From contig NZ_JABVBB010000018.1 of the NCBI RefSeq assembly GCF_013346665.1, positions 1 to 64,000 of the forward strand: a stretch of DNA of 64,000 nucleotides. Direction: 5' to 3'. This DNA comes from Sulfitobacter maritimus (GTDB taxonomy: Bacteria; Pseudomonadota; Alphaproteobacteria; Rhodobacterales; Rhodobacteraceae). Shown piece by piece: positions 59,880 through 64,000 of this stretch (its first letter is position 1; each line of letters begins with the position of its first letter). Both the position numbers and the translations under genes were made by a program. Below the pieces are notes generated by a model, which saw only the letters and a program-made list of their open reading frames with translations, ran no database searches and was not told where the DNA came from.

Positions 59880-60706
59880 CCGACCTGTCGTTACGCTCGG
59901 AAATTGAGGAAGAGGCACCGTCGGATATTCTCTCTTCTGTCGCCGTCTTGGCCCCACGCGGACGAGATGATGCGGTCGCGCGTCAGGTCTTGGCGAAAGA
60001 CCAGATTGCGACAGCGACCGCTCCGTCGCTTTCTGCGCTGCCTGAACTCATCGCGCGCCAGATCGGCGCGGTGTTGATCACGGAAGAAGCGTTGAACGGT
60101 GCAGAGGCGGAGGAGTTGAAAGAGGCGCTCGACGCGCAGCCGTCTTAGTCAGACGTGCCTTTTATCGTGCTTGCAAACGGCACAACGCGCAACCGGAGTG
60201 AAACGGCAGCGAAGCGCATAGATGGGTTGAGCAACGCGGTGTTGCTGTCGCGCCCGCTCCACGCCGAGGAGCTGATCCGTGCCGTGCGCTCGGCGCTCAC
60301 AGCGCGTAGCAGACAGCATCAGGCACGTCGGCAGTTGGAAGAGTTGCAACTGCGTGAGCGCCAGCTGTTCGAGAGCGAAGCAAAATTTCAGGCCATCGCC
60401 AATTCCGTAGATCAGATGATTTGGTCCACCCTGCCCGACGGGTATCCCGACTACTACAACGACCGCTGGTATGAGTTCACGGGCGTGCCCGAAGGCACTA
60501 CGGATGGTGAAGCGTGGAACGGGATGTTCCACCCCGATGATCAAGAGCGGGCATGGCAGCGCTGGCGCGAGAGCCTTAGGACCGGAGAAAGCTACGAGAT
60601 CGAATACCGCTTGCGCCACCGCTCAGGCGACTACCGCTGGGTGCTGGAATTTGAGCTATCGGTTGGGGGTTTCACTTCTGCCAAAACATTATCGACACTC
60701 TTCTAA
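59876..60706 (+). pseudogene. Broken PAS sensor histidine kinase gene of the KaiC module
   Basis: The frame starts with TTG overlapping the KaiC stop. A receiver-like domain is interrupted after 90 codons by TAG at 60146-60148. The same frame continues directly with SDVPFIVLANG, matching homologues where QPPWSDLPFIVL is usual, so the TAG probably replaces a Trp TGG. After a coiled coil (about 60300-60380) and a PAS domain (FQAIANSVDQMIWS to GDYRWVLE), homology ends near 60650. Eighteen unrelated residues lead to a stop. The HisKA and HATPase domains are absent, so signalling function is lost. Confidence 0.85.
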
Positions 60707-60715
60707 TGATCGGCT

Positions 60716-61810
60716 TCAAAACCACCTCCCCACCGCAGAAAGGCGAAAAGGCACCAAACCAATATCTCCACCGCCATAGCTATAAGCACGCAGCCGCCAC
60801 CCGCCGCCATCATAGGGACAAACCGTCAGACCGCGTGCCAACTCATCCAACTGGGCCAGATTCGCCCCACCGATAGGAGTCGCGATTGAGGCTGTATGTG
60901 CTTGATCAAAGGGGCTTGTAAAGCTCGCCGGATACACATGATCTGCGTCTACATTAGGGGCCGAACTGTCGAAGTAGGCGAGCTGACTGCAAATCTGCGT
61001 GCCATCGGCAAAGCGCACATAATCACCATTCGCATTGCTTCCCCGCTCAATCACCGCACCGGTCGGCTGTCCCGCTGTTTGACTGACCGCGCCGATCAGA
61101 TTGCCCGGCCCATACGCATAGTCTGCCCGCGCCAAACGCCCTGCGGTGATGTCCGTAGGGGCGGATTGCACCGCCGCGCCGCTCACATGGCCGCTGTTGG
61201 CGTCTACCACCAAAGCGTCGATCCACGCGCTGCCATCCATGCTGACCTTCAGGTGAAAATCTGTATCCCCGGTCAAGCCTAGCTCTGCATGTCCGGTCCA
61301 TCCTGATTGATACAGCAACGAACCGGTGTCACCTTCCGCGGCCTTATTGATGGTAAGCCGATGCCCGGCGCCGCTATGGCTGAACAGCACCCCATCAGAG
61401 GCAACGGCCAAACGGTTCGTCATGTCCGCCGAGGCGCCGATCCCCACGCCCGTCAAATTATCAAGCTCTGGCGTCCAGACCTCCCACATTCCGTTCAGCC
61501 AGACCAAAATCCGCCCGCCCGTCGCGTCCCATCCGCGCCAGCCTTCCTGCGGCGCCAGAAACCGCCACGCGGGGGCGACCCATTGCGCAAGCATACCCGC
61601 CTTACCGGACCACGCCCCCGTTGGCGCGGCGCCAAGCGCGTGAACTTCCCCCGGATTTGGAACGGCAGGAGGTGTCTCGCTTTCCACGCCTGCCAGGACC
61701 AGTTGGGTCAGAGCATCCAGCATCTGGATCGCTTCATTATGGGTTACGTGTTTCTGCGCCTGTGATGGGGCAATCATCGGAAGGCCCAGATGGGCTGTCG
61801 TATCGGTCAT
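60716..61810 (-). CDS. DUF2793 domain protein (phage/GTA tail-like)
   Basis: This 364-residue protein begins with the DUF2793 signature MTDTTAHLGLPMIAPSQAQKHVTHNEAIQMLDAL. A Gly/Ala-rich beta region typical of phage or gene-transfer-agent tail and fibre proteins follows, ending YGGGDIGLVPFRLSAVGRWF. GAGGAT lies 5 bases before the ATG at 61810. No other phage genes are adjacent. It faces the truncated kinase remnant, 9 bases from its stop, and lies near tRNA-Pro. Possibly a leftover of a prophage or a recruited surface protein. Confidence 0.8.
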   Translation of the reverse strand: MTDTTAHLGLPMIAPSQAQKHVTHNEAIQMLDALTQLVLAGVESETPPAVPNPGEVHALGAAPTGAWSGKAGMLAQWVAPAWRFLAPQEGWRGWDATGGRILVWLNGMWEVWTPELDNLTGVGIGASADMTNRLAVASDGVLFSHSGAGHRLTINKAAEGDTGSLLYQSGWTGHAELGLTGDTDFHLKVSMDGSAWIDALVVDANSGHVSGAAVQSAPTDITAGRLARADYAYGPGNLIGAVSQTAGQPTGAVIERGSNANGDYVRFADGTQICSQLAYFDSSAPNVDADHVYPASFTSPFDQAHTASIATPIGGANLAQLDELARGLTVCPYDGGGWRLRAYSYGGGDIGLVPFRLSAVGRWF

Positions 61811-61998
61811 GGCATCCTCATGAAAAACGAACTCGGCCCGGTGATATGCAACTGGAGCTAACAAGAAATATGCGCAGCGTTCTTTACCCGTCGTTAACCC
61901 ACCGCGGGCAGAACCGCTGCGCGTACGAAAAAGCGCAGGCGTCGCACAACTCAGGAATTGCCAATTCCGCGTGGCTGCGCTATGCGCAGCACATCGGT

Positions 61999-62075
61999 CG
62001 GGCTGTAGCGCAGCCTGGTAGCGCACCTGCTTCGGGAGCAGGGGGTCGGAGGTTCGAATCCTCTCAGCCCGACCA
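61999..62075 (+). tRNA. tRNA-Pro (anticodon CGG)
   Basis: The 77-nt cloverleaf has an acceptor stem CGGGCTG / CAGCCCG, a D arm GCGCAGCCTGGTAGCGC and an anticodon arm CCTGC-TTCGGGA-GCAGG, giving anticodon CGG. The T arm has GGTTCGAATCC. The discriminator A and an encoded CCA end at 62075. Confidence 0.97.
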
Positions 62076-62082
62076 AATCCTC

Positions 62083-62511
62083 TTATTTTGTCGTGCTCGT
62101 CGTTGGTCCCTGCTTAAGCATTTCCGCAATCGCAGATAGGTTTTCACGGCGCAGCGGCTTGTCCAAACAGTCCCGCACCACATCAAATTGCAGCGCACGC
62201 GCCCTGTCTTCGGGGTTCAACGACGTGGTCAGCATGATCACCACGCCATTCACAAAATCATCGCCCAGTTCCGCAACTGCATGTTCTAAAAACTCAAAAC
62301 CATTCATTTGCGGCATGTTCACATCCAAGAGGATCACGTCCACCGGATCACGGTCCGCCAACCGGAGATATGCCAAAGCGTCTTGAGCCATTCGAAAACC
62401 GATCACCCGGTCAACAAGGTCAGACCGCTCTAGAATGCGGCGATAAAGCATCTGATCGACTTTTTCATCGTCAACGGTCATAACCGTTCCGATCCGCGGG
62501 GCATCCGTCAT
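62083..62511 (-). CDS. Single-domain response regulator (CheY/Rcp1-like)
   Basis: This 142-residue stand-alone receiver has the acidic pair in TVDDEKVDQ (Asp14, Asp15), phospho-acceptor Asp63 in VILLDVNMPQMNGFEF, TTS near 95 and Lys118 in CLDKPL. There is no output domain. The start overlaps the stop of the upstream histidine kinase gene by 4 bases, so the two form a cognate pair. The layout resembles small regulators paired with GAF or phytochrome kinases. Confidence 0.93.
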   Translation of the reverse strand: MTDAPRIGTVMTVDDEKVDQMLYRRILERSDLVDRVIGFRMAQDALAYLRLADRDPVDVILLDVNMPQMNGFEFLEHAVAELGDDFVNGVVIMLTTSLNPEDRARALQFDVVRDCLDKPLRRENLSAIAEMLKQGPTTSTTK

Positions 62512-63677
62512 GATGAAAGCATCGGAAGATGCGCGATAAAAGTGGTGCCGGTTTTGCCATCGGATTTGACAGTCAGGCTCCCGTTATGGTTTTCGGCAAC
62601 GCGGCGGCAAAGGGTCAAGCCGATGCCCGTCCCCGAATAATCTTCCCGCAAATTTAAGCGGCCAAACAGGTCAAATATCCGGTTTTGATCGGCTGGAGCG
62701 ATGCCGATACCATTGTCCGCGACTGACAGCGCAAGCTCCCGTTTGCCCGCTCCGCGCTTAGCGTTTATATTCACGGTCGGCGGCACGCCGGGGCGGGAGA
62801 ACTTAACGGCGTTGGCGATCAAATTTTGCAGCAAAGCCCGAAGCTGCATGGCGTTGCCCTGAACCATGGGCAGTTCATCGCGCACAATTCTCGCGCCCTG
62901 CTGCTCGATCGCGAATTTCAGATCATTCAAAACCTCGCTTAGCAACGCGTTAAGATCGACAGGCGCAAAGGTGATTTCCTGACCCAGCGTGCGTGAATAG
63001 GCCAGCACATCCTCAATCTGTTGCCCCATTCGCCCCAGCGTGCCTGCCGCTTCGCCAATCAACGCCCGCGCATCAGAAGAGAGCCGGTCTTGTTCATACG
63101 CCAATTCGTCCAGAATCATGCGCACCGTATTCGCTGGAGACAGCAAATCATGGGAGATTGAATAGGTGAATTCGCGCTGCTCGCGACGAAGCCGCTCGCT
63201 CGTCAGCATCGCAGCACGCAGTCGAATAAGGTCAGACACACAAGCGGCGAGCTTACCTGCGCGAAGGACCTCTTCCTCCGTCCAGCCTCGCGCTTCGGGC
63301 TGCATTAGGCACAGCCCCCCAACCACCGTGCCGCAAGGGGCTGCGATCGGCAGACCCAGATAGCCCAAGGGACCGCCTGCGCGAGCGTGGGTCGCCTTGA
63401 TCAAAGGATGTTTGCGGGCATCAGGGACAACAACAGGCGCTTCGGTCAACGGCACCTGCTGGCAATAAGTCATTTCCATCGGAATCGACCGCGCTTCAGC
63501 CAGATCTCGCGGATGCCCCTTTTGGCTTTTGTAAAAAACCCGTTCTTTGGCTTGGTCGAGAACCGAAACATGGGCCATCGGCACGTTCAACAGATCACAG
63601 GCCAAGGCGCTGAGATTGTCGAACTCCGGTTCTGGTGGCGCGTCGAGCAATCCAAGGTCTTGGAGCGTGAATTGCAT
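62508..63677 (-). CDS. GAF-domain sensor histidine kinase
   Basis: This 389-residue cytoplasmic kinase has an N-terminal GAF domain (about 15-155, opening GLLDAPPEPEFDNLSALA) and a dimerisation domain with phospho-accepting His176 (FTYSISHDLLSP). The HATPase domain has the N box IANAVKFSRPG, G1 VADNGIGIAP and G2 GTGIGLTLCRRV. There are no membrane helices, so the signal is intracellular. The GAF ligand is unknown; Cys residues at 72 and 115 are noted without claiming a bilin site. It is coupled to the response regulator by a 4-base overlap. Confidence 0.93.
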   Translation of the reverse strand: MQFTLQDLGLLDAPPEPEFDNLSALACDLLNVPMAHVSVLDQAKERVFYKSQKGHPRDLAEARSIPMEMTYCQQVPLTEAPVVVPDARKHPLIKATHARAGGPLGYLGLPIAAPCGTVVGGLCLMQPEARGWTEEEVLRAGKLAACVSDLIRLRAAMLTSERLRREQREFTYSISHDLLSPANTVRMILDELAYEQDRLSSDARALIGEAAGTLGRMGQQIEDVLAYSRTLGQEITFAPVDLNALLSEVLNDLKFAIEQQGARIVRDELPMVQGNAMQLRALLQNLIANAVKFSRPGVPPTVNINAKRGAGKRELALSVADNGIGIAPADQNRIFDLFGRLNLREDYSGTGIGLTLCRRVAENHNGSLTVKSDGKTGTTFIAHLPMLSS

Positions 63678-63769
63678 GAGCTGTGGTCCTGGTTTGCGTC
63701 AGTTCTCACGGCGCTCTTAGCACGATGACACTTAACAACTTGTTGCCAGCCTCCCCCCCCCCCAAACGC

Positions 63770-63803
63770 AAAACCGCCGCAGCTTTGTGGCTGCGGCGGT
63801 TTT
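63770..63803 (-). terminator. rRNA operon terminator
   Basis: A perfect 14-bp stem AAAACCGCCGCAGC / GCTGCGGCGGTTTT with a 6-base loop lies about 47 bases after the 5S 3' end on the minus strand. With T residues on the exit side, this is a strong intrinsic terminator of the rrn transcript. An 11-C homopolymer at 63753-63763 follows. Confidence 0.9.
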
Positions 63804-63849
63804 GTTATTCGTCATCGTATTGAGAGATACTGTTATCAGGAACTTATTA

Positions 63850-63967
63850 GGTTTGGCGATGACCTACTCTCCCACGTCTTAAGACGCAGTACCATCGGCG
63901 CTACGGCACTTAACGGCTGGGTTCGGGATGGGACCAGGTGTTTTGCTCGCGCTATGATCACCAAACC
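63850..63967 (-). rRNA. rrf: 5S ribosomal RNA
   Basis: On the minus strand the 118-nt sequence has a helix I closing pair GGTTTGG / CCAAACC. It also has the conserved loop CCCGAACCCAG region and the GTGGGAGAGTAGGTC-type 3' half of bacterial 5S rRNA. The remainder of the operon (23S, 16S) would lie beyond the right edge; bases 63968-64000 are spacer. Confidence 0.95.
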
Positions 63968-64000
63968 AAATAAATTCCTGCAGCGCTTTGCTCTGCAGCA

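Noticed and set aside
57700-62080. Attachment-site duplication of the tRNA-Pro 3' end marking an integrated element
   Set aside because: No second copy of the tRNA 3' end was found by reading this stretch, so an att site is not claimed.

Overview
The window is a high-GC chromosomal segment from an alphaproteobacterium. Gene content and order point to Rhodobacterales, most likely the Roseobacter group. Markers for this are mreBCD-mrdA-rodA, rpoH-coaBC-dut, rsmI-yraN-gshB, the DUF1467 protein next to methylmalonyl-CoA epimerase, DUF2793, and a cobalamin riboswitch ahead of a class Ib ribonucleotide reductase. The genus cannot be fixed by reading alone. The right edge runs into an rRNA operon on the minus strand: a complete 5S gene and part of the spacer towards 23S.

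Layout. 1-480: gene-free, with two diverged copies of one repeat. 481-7848: a VOC protein, then the rod-shape/elongasome operon mreB-mreC-mreD-mrdA-rodA and a 2-hydroxyacid dehydrogenase. 7866-13573 (minus): M3 peptidase, then rpoH-coaBC-dut and a membrane-anchored MoeB-like E1 enzyme. 13670-20832: cobU-cobC, comM, then a minus-strand rsmI-yraN-gshB-hydrolase group and a divergent PBP-activator lipoprotein. 20834-27711: glnD, a CHAP lipoprotein, murJ, a catalytically dead rhomboid and trpS. 27712-32904: an 85-bp tandem repeat, a deacetylase-fold enzyme, nitroreductase, EI24 protein, DUF1467, mce, a response regulator, a small membrane ORF and a hemerythrin. 32933-34708: aspS.

34850-49217 is the main accessory block. 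A GntR/FCD regulator sits between a peptide-type ABC importer plus SDR (minus strand) and a tight plus-strand operon. That operon encodes an acetylpolyamine-amidohydrolase-like enzyme, a ThDP enzyme, an M20 deacylase, an APH-fold kinase, a class III PLP enzyme carrying the GKPxGNG motif of ammonio-phospholyases, and an MFS transporter. Two perfect inverted repeats lie between regulator and operon. The best reading is import of an acylated amino compound, deacylation, phosphorylation of a hydroxyl group and PLP-dependent elimination. The substrate is unknown, and this is the best candidate here for an undescribed pathway.

49257-57622: a small secreted protein, DoxX, a B12 riboswitch with nrdHIEF, and metNIQ. 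57623-61810 is a decaying region. A KaiC-like gene has lost its first P-loop through an internal deletion, and the sensor-kinase gene after it has a TAG stop and has lost its kinase domain. An isolated phage-like DUF2793 gene follows. 61999-64000: tRNA-Pro(CGG), a response regulator with its GAF histidine kinase, a strong terminator and 5S rRNA.

Starts were chosen by ribosome-binding site, overlap and family N-terminus. Functions are inferred from recognised motifs and families, with no database search.
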